Positions 21,851-33,860 are shown, counted from the first letter of the stretch. The stretch is 64,000 nucleotides of DNA from Aphrophora alni (GCA_963513935.1 OY740772.1:17702098-17766097); one strand, 5' to 3'. Translations and numbers: made by a program. The notes: a model not told the origin generated them from the sequence alone.

Positions 21851-21984
21851 ATTATTGTGTTACATTTTTGATACTTAATTGTGATCAGGTGTATTAAATT
21901 ATTAGTTATACAACAATGGACCGAAACTATTCTACTTGTTTTTTAAAAGCGAAAAACATTTCGATCTACATCTCCGTAAAAGGG

Positions 21985-22275
21985 AAAAACGTAATAAATA
22001 AAGAGCGTAAAAAGAGTAGTACTACCAGGGCCGAAAGAGAGCAAGAATTGGTCAAAATAGATCTAATAGAAAAGATGAAAGAGAGGAATCTAACAAAGGA
22101 CAAGGAGAAGAAAGGTTTAGATTCTGATTCCCACATAGTCTCGTCTCGGTTTCGAGTCTCGTCTCACTTTCGAGACGATATTAGAGACAAATACCTAAGT
22201 TTAGTTAACTATACCCATACCGAGACTGTCCTCACGAGACGAGACTTGGGCTACGAGAATCTCGAGTCTCATGGT
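21985..22275 (+). repeat. R3 copy joined to a GAGAC/GTCTC-rich tract
   Basis: Positions 21985-22110 match family R3 and read REQELVKIDLIEKMKERN in the open frame 21916-22305 (129 aa). From about 22135 to 22275 the sequence is crowded with GTCTC and GAGAC in both orientations (e.g. TCTCGTCTCGG, CGAGACGAGAC? type runs), which can fold back on themselves. The 129-aa frame is therefore probably repeat-derived rather than a host gene. Confidence 0.5.
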
Positions 22276-22429
22276 AGCTATGCACCTCCTTTACTAGCAT
22301 TTTAAACAGTTATAAAACATTTATAAATTTGAATCATAATATACACATATAAATATTTAAAATGTTTTAAAATATTCACTTGTTTATAAATTAATATAGA
22401 GCTTCACTTGTGAGATAATATTAAATTTA

Positions 22430-22537
22430 AAAAAAACTCGAACACAAGATCTCACAAAAATTATGTTTACTTAATCAAAGTTTACGTAGTGATTAAGTAA
22501 ATCTAATTTTTATGAGATCTTGTGTTCGAGTTTTTTT
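22430..22537. repeat. Foldback with 48-bp arms, tail of the hammerhead-like family
   Basis: The left arm (22430-22477) and right arm (22490-22537) are inverted copies, 45 of 48 identical, around a 12-nt loop. Each arm reads outward from TGATTAAGTAAA to GAGATCTTGTGTTCGAGTTTTTT. The same tail follows the hammerhead-like core at 17762-17850. The arms start at TGATT, which is the base right after the predicted cleavage triplet GTT in that family. Confidence 0.85.
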
Positions 22538-25189
22538 ATTCACTTATTTGTTTTCTTTTATGCTCCTTAAAATGATTTGGCTATTATTTTTAAACTGGTA
22601 CAGGTACTTAATATTAACATAGTAAGGGAATCTAACATACTTTTAAATGCCATAATATTTAGTGATCCTTATAACACGTTTAAAAGTAAATTAATCCAAA
22701 CTATTTATGAAAAGAGTCTTTTGTTATTAGGTGACAAAAATGTGAAATTACCCATGCTTGTAAACGAAATACTATGTAAATTACATGTTATTTTAATTTT
22801 TGTTCAAAAAATTATATACACACTTTGAATAAATAAAATAAAGAGAAATATGTTTTTAAAATAATGTTGTTTGAAATTACTTCCCCAAAACAAAAATGTT
22901 CCAAAATTATACATTATAAACTAAGGACTAATTATTTACAAGAACTAAGTTATTTCCTTCTGATAAATATTCTTCACTCAGACAGGATATATTGTTAAGT
23001 TGGCAATATTGCTACACTATCAATTTCCGACATTAGTTTACTCCCGATGAAAAAATTGATAATCCAAGAAGATATTGCTTTTTGTTCTGTAGTCTAGGCG
23101 GTAATTTTATCCAATGTATGTGTTCGGGGATAACACCATAACCGATCTTCTATGGTTTAAAAAATATTAAGCCGTACCCGGACTTTTTGAACACCTGGTA
23201 TATGTATTTACCTTTTCTGATATCAATCAAACAAATTCTCAAAATTAATTGTACATTTACGAATTGAATGTCTTGCTATTATAACATATAAAGATTTCGG
23301 TTAAAAAATATCTTCCAAAGTTAATAATATATAATATTCACCTGACTTATTTTTTACGTCTCTATGACGCGTTTTATATCATATGCTGGATCATCAGACA
23401 GCTGTTCCCTCACATACAATAAACGTAAAAACATTAAACAACTTATGTAATATAACTGAGATGCGCACCATACTCGAAAGTCAACGTGCATTCTTTGAAA
23501 TTTTTAAAATAAATCTGTTGCCTATTAAAACAATAATATTTTAAAGAAGATTTGATTATAACTTCCGCTTGTAGAAGTCTGATAAGGTTAAGTTTGGACA
23601 TTTCATCGATTTCCTCTTGATTGAGTGACAAAGATATGACGGTGCAAGAGAGCAAAACCCAGTTCACGGTCTCGCATTGACGAATCTGTGATCATGTCAC
23701 GGTAGGTACCAATCAGCAATCAAGAAACTAATGGCTTAATCAGCACCCCCCCCACGCACAGGAAGTCAATTATATGGTTCCTTCTTTTGTTGTTCTTTGA
23801 GGAATGATGTAATTTTGAGTCAGCGCTATTGCTAACAAACCGTAGGTAGGGTCGAAGAGTTACTCGGTTGGAAATTTAATGTGTTTTTTCTACCCTTCAA
23901 TGCAGAGCTGGGAAAAGTGAAGGGATGAAAGAATTTAATATGGTAGCGTATGTTTTAAATGTTGAGCTAATTCCCATACTGGATAGAGAGGTAACGTGAG
24001 AACGGAACTTTAGTTATAATTCAAAGAGTAAAAATTAACCATGGACACAATTTAAATATATATAATAGATTTTATTGCGAAACGCTGAGAGAGATTTTTT
24101 TTTTTTTTTTTTTTTTTAGAATAAACTTATCTAAAAAGAAAACTATTCTATTCTTAAATGTTATGTATGGCAAATTGTGGTATCGAGCGGCAAATGCAGC
24201 TTTTGTTACGCTCTTGCCCTTTTTAGTTATCGGGTTCAATGGATAAGCATTGAATAATCGATAGTTCAGTTTCCACACATATTTAAAAATTATATAAATA
24301 TTAATTATACAATTGATTCTCTGATACAATCTGACGCACAAATATAAAAGTTCCACGATCTTAAATCGAATGTGCAACATACGTACTTCTAAATTATGTT
24401 CCAATGTTTCAACAAATACTATTTAATATTGAACTTGATAACGAATTTAATTATATGCTACCAAATCAATATAATTTAGAGTATGATAAGTATCGATTGT
24501 CAAAGAAAAAAACGACTATACTATATTCAAAACACTCAGAATACAATGCACATTTAGTTTGATGACTTTTTAATCCAAAGATGGAGTAAACCCACGTTCA
24601 TGAAATTTCTCTTAAAAATGGTCAATGGTGGTTGGTCTTCCTGTCGCCGTCGGGTCTCCAACAGTGGTTAGAATCCGTCGGTATCTTCAATATTGATTAA
24701 ATTCGTTACAAGGGCAATTTAGGTTTTTATAGTTTCCTTTTCTCTGTGTTGGGCGTATTGCTTGATAGTCGACGATTGTATCATTTTTTGGGTTCTTTCA
24801 CAACGATGTTGTACGTTCTATGCATTGTCTTGGGGCTTGATAAAATTAAATTATCGTAATTACTAATATAAGCTTTATTTTTGTTAAACAATTCCGAAGA
24901 AAATTGTTCACGAACAAGGATTTTGTAATCCTCATTTTAAAGTTGTAAATCTTTTTCCTTTCTCCATATAATATACAATAGGCCTACACAGGAAGTTATG
25001 TGTTTGTTCAAATAGTGGATGTTGAGTCTGATAGGCTACATTATATCCCATATAATGGTATTCCGACAGTTTCTTTCTCTGTCTCTTGTACGTGCAGTTC
25101 TCATAACGCAAACGCGTAAACAGATTCTAATGAAATGTTGGAGGATATTTGAAGCATAAATCTAAATTTTATTTTTTTTACTTTTTCGA
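22538..25189. other. AT-rich spacer, no gene recognised
   Basis: An 83-codon frame at 22577-22828 ends just before AATAAATAAAATAAA and is preceded by a possible AG acceptor (CTGGTACAG). It could be a terminal exon, but I recognise no family. A 74-codon minus-strand ORF at 23443-23667 shows no domain. A T run of about 23-25 nt lies at 24095-24118. Confidence 0.35.
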
Positions 25190-25815
25190 TAAGTCAAAAT
25201 TTTGTTAGTTGTCAGAAGAAAAAACAAACAAAATTACAATTTTTCACTATAGGTTCAACCGATTATGATAACATTTTTCTCAAGTATACTCTCTAAGAAC
25301 TCAAATAAAAGAAATCACAAAAAAATAAAAAATTTAAAAAAAAATGCAGATTCTTGAGAGATTGGTAAAAAATCCATAACTCCACCATGAAAATTGAGCT
25401 CTGTTAAAATACGTAATTTCTCAAAATCGACTCAACAGACGTTGTTCAAATTTTATGCAAAGTGAATATTAAATGACCCAAACTCTTGTACTAAATAAAT
25501 CTGATTTTATAAAAACGCCAACCCCATTGTTTGTTTTAACGATAACTCACGAATCGCCTTGGATGGAGAAATGGCCAATATGTTTTTTGAGTTCTTAGAA
25601 GTTTGAGTAATATTTAACCGAAATCGTTTGAATAATTCTTAAGTAAGTCGTTTTTTTATGATAACTGCTCCAAGATTTTAAAAAAAAGTCCCGAGATATT
25701 GCCAAAAATACACCCACTTACTTAATTTGATTCAATCAGTCCATGCTTTCGGACTGTAGTGTAGTGTACTCACACAACAAACTGAGAAACGTCATTCCAA
25801 AACATTTTTTAACTC
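25190..25815 (+). repeat. Dispersed repeat family R4, copy
   Basis: This is a diffuse AT-rich family with lines such as GGTTCAACCGATTATGATAA, TCAAAATCGACTCAAC, CTCCAAGATTTTAAAAA, and an end near GTCATTCCAAAAC. Related stretches are at 38240-38545 and 40660-41235. Similarity is patchy, so the ends are approximate. Confidence 0.4.
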
Positions 25816-27529
25816 AGATGATCTCAAAACGGTTATATCACCACAAAACTCGATATTGACCCATCGCATTAACTTTCTTTATATAATGTACATCTAAGAA
25901 AGTAAAAACAGCTTTATATGTTCTGATAAAAACAATTTTACAATTCCTTAAAAACACCCTTAAGAAAACACTTAAAAGTTCTGTGCATACAAACATTACA
26001 CCACCCTCTCTCTCATTATTAAACAATTAAGACTAAACGCAATAATTACTTTAAAAACCTTAAAGTACACTCATAAAAAATCCCTAGCTTCGGGTGGAGG
26101 GGGGCCTAATCTTTGGAGGCACCGTCTTAACTCTGAATATATTATTATTCTAGGGACATTTTGTTAGGATTAACCATATAAATTGTTTAGTTTATTTCTC
26201 CATTATGCCAATTATGTATTCAGGAGAGCACGGAGAGGGGTGGGGTGGGGGTGTTATCTCTAAGGTGTTATGAGTAAGTGACGTCACAACCATAGTCATA
26301 TAAACTGAAGTTTATCCTACAGATAGTTTAATTGTCCATCTACATATTCATGTCGCCAAGATCTCAGTTGTAATTGTTCTTGGGGGATCAGCAACATTTC
26401 TACCCTCATCCCTCGCTCAAGTCAGTTCACTTTATTATGATTTATTTTCTCAATTAAGGGATGAAACTCTAATTCCAAGTCATTCTTGCTCTGATCAAAA
26501 TTTTCTTCTTGTTTTTGATATATCGTACTTGTACGAGCTGGCACTTTTCATTTGAATAGAGAAATGATGTAAACATACCCTAAAAATAAATAACTGTTTA
26601 TAAATATCACATAAAAATTAACATTAAGCTGGACATTGTTATACTGATATTAATGATAAAGCTTAATTTTTAATTGTTGCACATTCTCTCCATATTTTTT
26701 AAGTCAGTATTTTTTTCAAAATTTTCTATTTTAATTAAAAGAACAAAATATACATTTTTTGGGCTGAGCATGCGGCTGTGCAAACAAAGTTCAGATCCTT
26801 TTCTATACAGCCCTTGCGAGTGAAGCGAGTAGTACAGGTCTGAGTGTAGCTTGCTTCGTCTGTGAAAACAAGTAAATTTAACTTCTTCTTCATTAAAATA
26901 ATTATACACCAGCCAGAATGGCTTATTTTGTTCCAATAAAGAAATAGATTGTTTGATTCCTCTCGACGTAGACTCACATGTTCTACGAACCTTTATTAAA
27001 GTTGTTTTGAAGGATTCTCTGCCCCTTTTTAAAAATCCAAAGATTGCAGTACTTTCCTAATCGAAGCATATGCTTTTGACGATCAGGTGTTATGCAATTT
27101 ACTCTTGCATGATCCAGTTCTTCACAGGGGCTCCTTGGTATAATATATACCTCCCGAGCATATTTTTTACCTGGTGTCGGTGCCCCTATAACGAAATTTA
27201 CTACTTTTCTTATAATTTTTTTTATTTAACGAGAGAAATTCATATTACGTAGGGAGTGGACAAATCGAAACTTTCCTCTTTCTTAAGTTTGAGATACTAC
27301 TCCACCACCTTCAGTTTTTTGTTATTGATTTAAAGGCGAAAAACCTCTCCGTTATATAAGTAAATTCTATATTTAAGCATAAATAACAAGATTATAAACA
27401 ACACCCAATTATTGTTATGAAGTTATATAGGCTAAATTAGTGTTTTAGTTTATTATAATAGCTTTATATAAAGGGAAGAAAAAAGAAATAAAGACCCCCT
27501 AGCATTCGAATACTGTAGTATTGCCAGGG
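25816..27529. other. AT-rich spacer, no gene recognised
   Basis: Overlapping minus-strand ORFs of 80-88 codons at 26670-26977 and others nearby show no domain signal. A G-rich patch lies near 26235-26251. Confidence 0.4.
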
Positions 27530-27620
27530 TTGGAAGAAAATATTGTTGCACCAGAGAGATCTAATTTTAAAGTGGAAAAAGAAAGATCTAAACCAAGACT
27601 ACATGAAGTATTGTGTAGAT
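27530..27620 (+). repeat. Dispersed repeat family R3, short copy
   Basis: It keeps AGAGAGATCTAAT, a purine-rich block, AGAAAGATCTAAACCAAG and ACTACATGAA, in line with the R3 consensus. The 74-codon ORF here is repeat-derived. Confidence 0.45.
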
Positions 27621-27781
27621 ATCGTGTTCTCCGGAACTACCAAACATTTACTCACTGTAAGGGACTCCTTCCAGTGCTGATAACGTTTCTCTTTAATATT
27701 CGAAGAATGATTTATGTTCTACGCGTATCACTGCTGACGTTTTAATAACCAGCGTGCTGTTTTCAAAATATTTTTTACAGC

Positions 27782-28099
27782 TTACAGATTATTTGAAAAC
27801 CCATTATTGAGTCCTATTAACTGTGGTGTGATTACAAAACAATCTATACTAATTTTGACTTGATGACATTGGGCTTTCCAACTCTTTCTGTGCAGCACCT
27901 GATACATCATTCGAAATTTAAACGCCTGGTGGACTTGGACTGTCTTACACATCTTTCTCTCATTTTTCAGCGCATGATACCTCGTCTGGGCTACATCTCT
28001 TCTGCGTTTTTTATCCGTAAATGACGTGTCAGTAATGACTTCCTGAACTTCATCTTCATGATTCTGTTGCAGCTGCAGTCTTGCCGTCATTTTGACCAC
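27782..28099 (-). CDS. Unrecognised 105-aa open frame, possible exon or element fragment
   Basis: Its composition is more protein-like than neighbouring ORFs: charged, with RRRDVAQTRYHALKNERK then HQAFKFRMMYQVLHRKSW, and a less AT-rich base content. No domain is recognised. It has no detected partner in the window, no clear signal peptide or membrane segment, and no obvious splice context. It could be an exon, a retrocopy fragment or chance. Confidence 0.22.
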   Translation of the reverse strand: MVKMTARLQLQQNHEDEVQEVITDTSFTDKKRRRDVAQTRYHALKNERKMCKTVQVHQAFKFRMMYQVLHRKSWKAQCHQVKISIDCFVITPQLIGLNNGFSNNL

Positions 28100-28642
28100 A
28101 CTACATACCCCAATCTTGATAGGATAGACTCCGATGTTTTCTAACCGTCTGACTGTGTGGACAGATACTTCTCTTTATATTCAAGAAGATTCTTTCAGAT
28201 ACATTTCATAGATGTTGAAATTTAATTTTAAAGGTTGGAAAGGACTAAAATATTCCTATCAATGGATGTTCCTGGTTAGGTTTGTCTCGTCTAATTCCGG
28301 CTTCTGTCCAACCTTTGTTTTAGAGCCATCTGTCAACTATTCTAGCTCATACATGGGTAAGAGCCTCTTTAGCTCCAGCCATTCTTTGTATCGGGTTATA
28401 AGAAGTAAAAATATTTTTGTTTGTGTGAAAATCCACGTTCTTTGTCTTGTATTTTGACTAAACATTATATTGTTTATATTTCACTACTATATTTAAGTAC
28501 ACTGTAGATTTGTTATTTATTCCCTTATTATATAAAATTGAAAATTACGATGAGAAATCGTTAATAAACCAACTTTATGTAAAAAGATTTTAAAACATTA
28601 CGAAAAATATCCTCCAACATGTGTTAAATAAAATCAGTTACA

Positions 28643-28901
28643 GTCGAATAATTTCAACAATAAACTGTTTTACCTTCCTTATAAACCTTCCCTTAAGAAA
28701 TAATTATCTCTATATTTCACGCTCGCTACTCTTAGGTGCAGAACATCGTCTAATGAGGTTAAAAATTCAATCAAGTATGGAAAAAGCCAAAACATGAGGC
28801 GCCAACCTGTGACAAGATTTGTTCTTTGCTCTAGAAAATGTTTCAAAGTGGCTATGCTTAGCAACAATGGGGATGAATCTGAATAGTTAAGGGTAGACAT
28901 T
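28643..28901 (-). repeat. About 260-bp unit U1, inverted copy with conserved open frame
   Basis: This is nearly the reverse complement of 34251-34515. The shared reading frame (73 aa here) contains FLEQRTNLVTGWRLMFWL, then a PYLIEFLTSLDDVLHLR segment and LREGL before the stop. Only a handful of residues differ between copies. The protein is not recognised. A short AG-rich tract lies just before the start in the sense direction, whereas in the other copy a long GA tract lies after the end. Confidence 0.75.
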
Positions 28902-28905
28902 TCGC

Positions 28906-30920
28906 TCTCTCTCTCTTTTACCTACAAAAGAAAACTCATGCATATTCAAATATATTTATATATTTTTTGGTTATATAAATAAACAAAATAATATTCATGT
29001 TTATTTTATGGATCGATTCAAGGACTAAATAAACGGTGCTCAAACATTGCAATAACAAAATGTCGAGTAAGCTATAAGGGGAATATTAAGTCCAAATTTT
29101 TCAAATTTGTCAACATCGGCTATAAAGATTATCGTAAAAATTTACTAAAATTCACAATCTCTCGTTCATAACAAACCTCATTATTGGTTTGCAAATTCAC
29201 AGAGTATCTGTTTATAAAGGATAATTTTCAATTGCTACTAGTTTTCATTCTTCATGATTGACTGAAATTTGAATTTTAAAACTGCGCTCAAGCTTAATTA
29301 CCATTTTAAAAACCGATTACGATTTGTGATGATGATACCAATAAGGTAGATCCGCATTGGCTGTATTTTAGTAAAATATGATTAAAATTCTTAGAAACAA
29401 TTTAAAGTGATGAATTTATTTTTATTTTTTCTAATCCTCGAAATATATCCAGATATCAAATTTGATCAAAACCTCCGACAGATTTGCGCTGTAGAACAAA
29501 CAATGTGCAGACTTAAGAAAGACAGGCGTCAGAAAAAAATCATTCAATAACACATTTTTTGTTTCTACTCTTGATACTTTAGAAGTGATGTTTCTATATA
29601 TAAAGTAACAAATATGATTTTACCCATCACTTAATTTTGTCTATTAATTTCACAACAATTCTAGAATGAGACTAGATAGTGTACGTTGTAGAAACGGTCG
29701 AAAGGTTATGTTTTTGAGAAACTAGGTCTACCCGGATGGAGTAGAGTAAAATAATATCGATATAGAAAACTTACCGAATTCGAAGAAAATCAAACTTTGA
29801 ACGTTTGAGATTTCTGTCAGATCTGTCCTACTGTAATGATGTGACACTTTGAAAGTAAGCAAAGACACCTTCAACATGGTACAAACTTGCGCCTTAAACG
29901 GTGATTATTATCTAAATAAATAGCGTGATCTCCTTTGAATGAACACACAAAATTGTGTAAATTAAGTTATTCTCATTTGCCAAGAAAAATTAACGTTCAC
30001 ATATATATTTTTTTTAAAATGCCTTTTTATTTGTTTTCCCCTTTCTTTGCCGTCAGTAAAATTAACACATTTAGTGCTGCACTCTAGTATTTTCCCCCCA
30101 GAGTTGAAGAAGTTAATTAGTCACTACACCACATATAGCAAACCAATGTTTTCAGTATGGCTAGTATCGCACTGCCTGATTTCTTTTTCTACGTTGTCGG
30201 GCATTACATTGAAGTTCAAAGCGAATATATTTACACACCACTTTTCAGATTTTATTCCAAAGTTCATTTTAAACATTGCTTTAGTTTATTGTTTCCAAAA
30301 CGTAAGAAGACAAGGCGAGGCGACAAAAGGACGCCTTTCTTGTGACTTTATTTATTACACTTCCTTTACGAAGAAGATCCGTCGAGGCTATTATTACGTC
30401 ACAATGACGCGTTGTCTAATTGTTTTATCGCGTGGAATCGACGGTTACATCCAGTTTACTTTATCTGAAATTATATTCTGAAGAGAACGTATATTTTTAC
30501 CTCTCTAGTAAGGTTTCCTTTAGTTTCAAATTTAAATTATTTTGTTTTGATGTTGTAATGAAAATTCAAAGAATAATTTGTTTTGGAATTTAAATAGGTT
30601 CTAAAAGTAATTTGACTTTATTTCAATTTTTTTTCCAATCTGCAACAATTTAGTATACTATAGGACCTGTTGTAACTTATTTATTTATTCTATTTAAGTC
30701 ATGTTTAAAAAAAATTGTTACATGGACGACCAAAGTAATATAATAAACTGTGCAATAGATTTGCACACATATCTTTTTCACCCATCCTCAAAATAATATA
30801 AAAATTAGCCGAAACTAATCGTGACCAAAAAATGTCAGTTTCGTGGTTGTCAGTAAAAATTTAAAATGAAACAATAAAATATTATGTTATATATAATAGT
30901 ATCTTGTTATATTTTATACA
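28906..30920. other. AT-rich spacer with diffuse repeats, no gene recognised
   Basis: The 144-codon ORF at 30047-30481 overlaps sequence around 30310-30450 that resembles 41740-41900 (both with TCTAATTGTTTTATCGC-type blocks and CGTCAC), so it is likely chance within a repeat. The region 29090-29550 loosely resembles family R4. Confidence 0.4.
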
Positions 30921-31208
30921 GAGTGGTCAGCTTAAAAGAGGCACGGGTATAATAATGTATTAAAATAAGTCATACCTCTATGTACAATAATTTAAATCAT
31001 TTCAGCCAGTGTTGGTCACTGTTTTGTGTTGGCTATTCTGGATCAGCTGGTTTTAATTGATACTTCAGCTTGTTAATGCAATTATTGTTATTAAATTTCA
31101 GAACATCATTTTGTGCAGTATTGTTCTCATTAATTAACTGAATACTGCATTTATAAATACGTACTACCGTACAGAAACGGGTGTTTATTGTCAAAAAATT
31201 TAATAAAT

Positions 31209-31930
31209 ATGGTTAAATCATATACATCTTACAAACAGTGCAGAGAAGCATTTCTTGTAAAATTTAGTAAAGAAGCTCCAGATAAAAGTAATACTGGCTA
31301 AGCAACAATCAGTAGATCTCCTCTAATTCTTACGAAAATGAAGTAGTCAAACTAATGTTTCCTACGTTTTAACCCATACTTGTTCTAAGTAAAGAAATGT
31401 ATTGCTTCTTTAAATGTGCCCCATGGAAAATGGAGGTAATTCATGAATTAACTCCTCTTAATTATGAAAAATAATCTATACTGTGTTTGGTTTAAAAGAC
31501 AAATAAGAAATAATACTGAAATTTTAAGCAGAGTTTTCTTTATTGATGAATTATTGGTCCACTCTTCTTTGATACTACTGTGAATGGCGAGGCGTATCAA
31601 GAAGTTATTAAACAATTCATTGGTTTGGTCGAAGAAGATAAGCACTATTGCTGGTTGAAGCAGGACGTTGCAACTTATACCATGAATACGTTGCAAGAAT
31701 TATTTAATGAAAGAATTATTTCTAAAGGATTTTGGTCTCCGAGATCTCCTGTTCTGTTTAGTTTAGATTACTTTTTACAGGCAGTTATTTGAAAACTTAA
31801 GAATTCAAGAGTAATCCACATACTTTATTTAGCGCAGTTGAAAATAAATATCAACCGTGTTGTTGCAGAGATAACATAGAGTTTACAGGTTAACGATTTT
31901 CTCGAATTTCAAAGCTGAAGAAATATAAAC
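31209..31930 (+). pseudogene. Decayed DDE transposase (Tc1/mariner type), internally deleted
   Basis: The N-terminal part begins MVKSYTSYKQCREAFLVKF (31209 onward), like the helix-turn-helix start of arthropod transposases. The middle with the first catalytic Asp appears lost. The C-terminal catalytic part follows at 31568-31790: TVNGEAYQEVIKQF, a degraded WLKQDVATYTMNT (family form WFQQDGATAHTA), ERIISKGFWSPRSPV and LDYFL. Further remnants (EFKSNPHTLF) run to about 31930 after a stop. It is related to the copy at 14440-15420. Possible TIRs upstream near 30925 were not matched downstream. Confidence 0.75.
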
Positions 31931-32144
31931 AATTGATACACTATATAATAAACTAGACAGTCTGTTATTGCTGCTTATATACCCTTATACAAAACCAACT
32001 GTGACATATGTGAAAGCATTGGTTAGCGGTGCAACTGATCAGTGTACGGAACATTCGCTGCGGCGAAATATCAAGGACAACAGTGCCACCTGACACTAGA
32101 CGCCCGAACTATGAAGTAAGAAGAAAGTTTTTGCTACTCAGGTA

Positions 32145-32331
32145 ATGCTGTCTTTATATAGGCCTCGAGAAACGGAGAGTGTCTCTCTGGAAGGTTCTGG
32201 AACACACAAATACAACCACCGAAGAAAGTTGAATATGGACCCTTTATCCGAGTATTGTGAGAGGCGTGCCTTGTCATCATGCGAGTATGTTGACATGATT
32301 CAACAGGAAACCGCCCGTCTTACCTCCCAAT
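32145..32331 (+). other. Less AT-rich open fragment interrupted by a hAT-like insertion
   Basis: A frame containing MDPLSEYCERRALSSCEYV and ending ETARLTSQL runs straight into the left end of the element at 32332. Composition is more coding-like than its neighbours. No family is recognised, and the frame was not found to continue after the element. Confidence 0.25.
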
Positions 32332-32980
32332 TAGCGATGTTGATACTAGGGTGAAATAGATAATCAAATTACTCGGTTTCAAATGATTTCAATACACGTA
32401 TTATTATTTCGAAATCGATTATCTGCGCAGAATGATTTTGCGCATCGGATTCGAACTCAGCTTTACTAATCAGATCGTTTTAGATAAACCTACACTATTG
32501 CTTTCTATCTGTTAGACTGATCCAACAAGTATTTATTTTTTTAAACAATATGTGATTGACACTTGTAATACGTAATTAAATGTTATCCTGCCTCGACACC
32601 AATTCTGTAATTTAACGTTAGTACAATTATTACCAACATTAATAATTTAGTTTTTGTTTAAAATAAGTTAATTTAGAATATTTTTTATCATTTTAACTCA
32701 AAATCGTAATGTTTAATTAATGTTTAGTGAAAAATCAGCTTAGAAACCAAAGTAGAAACACCGAGCATTTTATTTGAAATTGACACAACACTAACGAATA
32801 TCGTTGTCCGAGGATTTTATTTCGAATTCATACTCGCACATTACCTCCACCTTGTTCTTAGTTACGAGGATTTTGTCTGAACATTTTAATACGAAACCGA
32901 GGATTTTAATACTCGGAATGCTCCGAGGATTTTGATACTCGGATTCACCGAGTATTTTAATTCGACCTCACACATCACTA
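32332..32980 (+). mobile_element. hAT-like non-autonomous element, copy 1
   Basis: The ends are TAGCGATGT and, inverted, TAGTGATGT. The interior matches 47608-48371 in opposite orientation. The flanks CTCCCAAT (32324-32331) and CTTCTAAT (32981-32988) agree at 6 of 8 bases, as expected for an aged 8-bp target duplication. Subterminal ACTCGG/CCGAGT repeats crowd the right end, a feature known for hAT transposase binding. No transposase is encoded. Confidence 0.8.
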
Positions 32981-33084
32981 CTTCTAATCATTTTCCACTG
33001 TCTATTCTGAAGTTTGGGATACAAATAGTAAATTATGACTGTGTCACCAAGCAACCCGATCTTTGTTCCCAAGTAACAAACACC

Positions 33085-33087
<3 letters not shown>

Positions 33088-33129
<42 letters not shown>
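33088..33129 (+). repeat. (AC)21 microsatellite
   Basis: A perfect AC dinucleotide run of about 42 bp. Confidence 0.98.
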
Positions 33130-33132
<3 letters not shown>

Positions 33133-33239
33133 GGGTTGATAGGCCTATAGTTACATTCCCAATTGAAATTCGATAATATTAATCGTCATACACAAAGAAG
33201 CAGTATTTATTCAAGCAATATTGTCGCTAACAAGGAGTT

Positions 33240-33430
33240 CAACCCTCGGGAGATCTCTATATTGGGCACGGGCGTGGAAATCTAGGCGTAGATCTAGCTG
33301 TGTCTACACCTTACTTCATGTAGTCGAGTGTTAGATCCCTTTATTTCAGCTTTCTTATCGGGTCTCTCTTGAGCAACTAATGTTCTCTTCCGACCCTGAC
33401 GCTATTGTAACTAAGGACGATTGGGTTTTT
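33240..33430 (-). repeat. Dispersed repeat family R3, minus copy
   Basis: Its reverse complement carries ATAGCGTCAGGGTCGGAAGA, CAAGAGAGACCCGATAAG and GACTACATGAAG. It lies just left of an R2 copy, so R3 (inverted) and R2 may be parts of one larger element. Confidence 0.6.
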
Positions 33431-33599
33431 ATAGTCTTATTTTGCCTTTAATACAAGGGGAGATATGCAAGTGTTTCAGGTGAGTTGTGTTTGCTGCTAA
33501 ACTAGAAACTCTAATACGTTCTGGACGACTGAAGCAATACTTTCTTGATGTTAGGTAGACCTTAGTCGGTCTCGTAGATGTGTCCATATTAAAAGTCTC

Positions 33600-33860
33600 T
33601 ACTCGCTTCGCTTTTGTCATTATTTACGACATCACTACCGGATCTCGTAACTATACGAATATCACATTCCCTTGAAGGTCACGGGTAGAAATTATATCAA
33701 TGGGAATAACTTCGCTATTCGTAGTCGTAAAGATGTGGCGTCGGTACTACTATAACCATAAAATGTGCTAAGTGTCAAATAACTCACTAGGTAAAAAAAC
33801 TGTTTAAAAGGTTTTTGTAAATTTCAGTAGGGTTCTATTCGAGCACAGGTAAGTAATTGG
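33600..33860 (+). repeat. Dispersed repeat family R2, copy
   Basis: It shares CGGATCTCGTAACTATA, ATATCACATTCCCTTGA, AATAACTTCGCTATTCG and AGATGTGGCGTCGGTA with position 1-310 and the other R2 copies. Confidence 0.6.

Noticed and set aside
22577..22828. 83-aa ORF followed by AATAAA as a terminal exon
   Set aside because: AATAAA is frequent in such AT-rich DNA, and no protein family is recognisable. It is noted in the spacer entry only.
30047..30481. 144-aa ORF, the longest outside the LINE
   Set aside because: No domain is visible, the composition follows the local AT bias, and part of it resembles another repeat-like stretch at 41740-41900.
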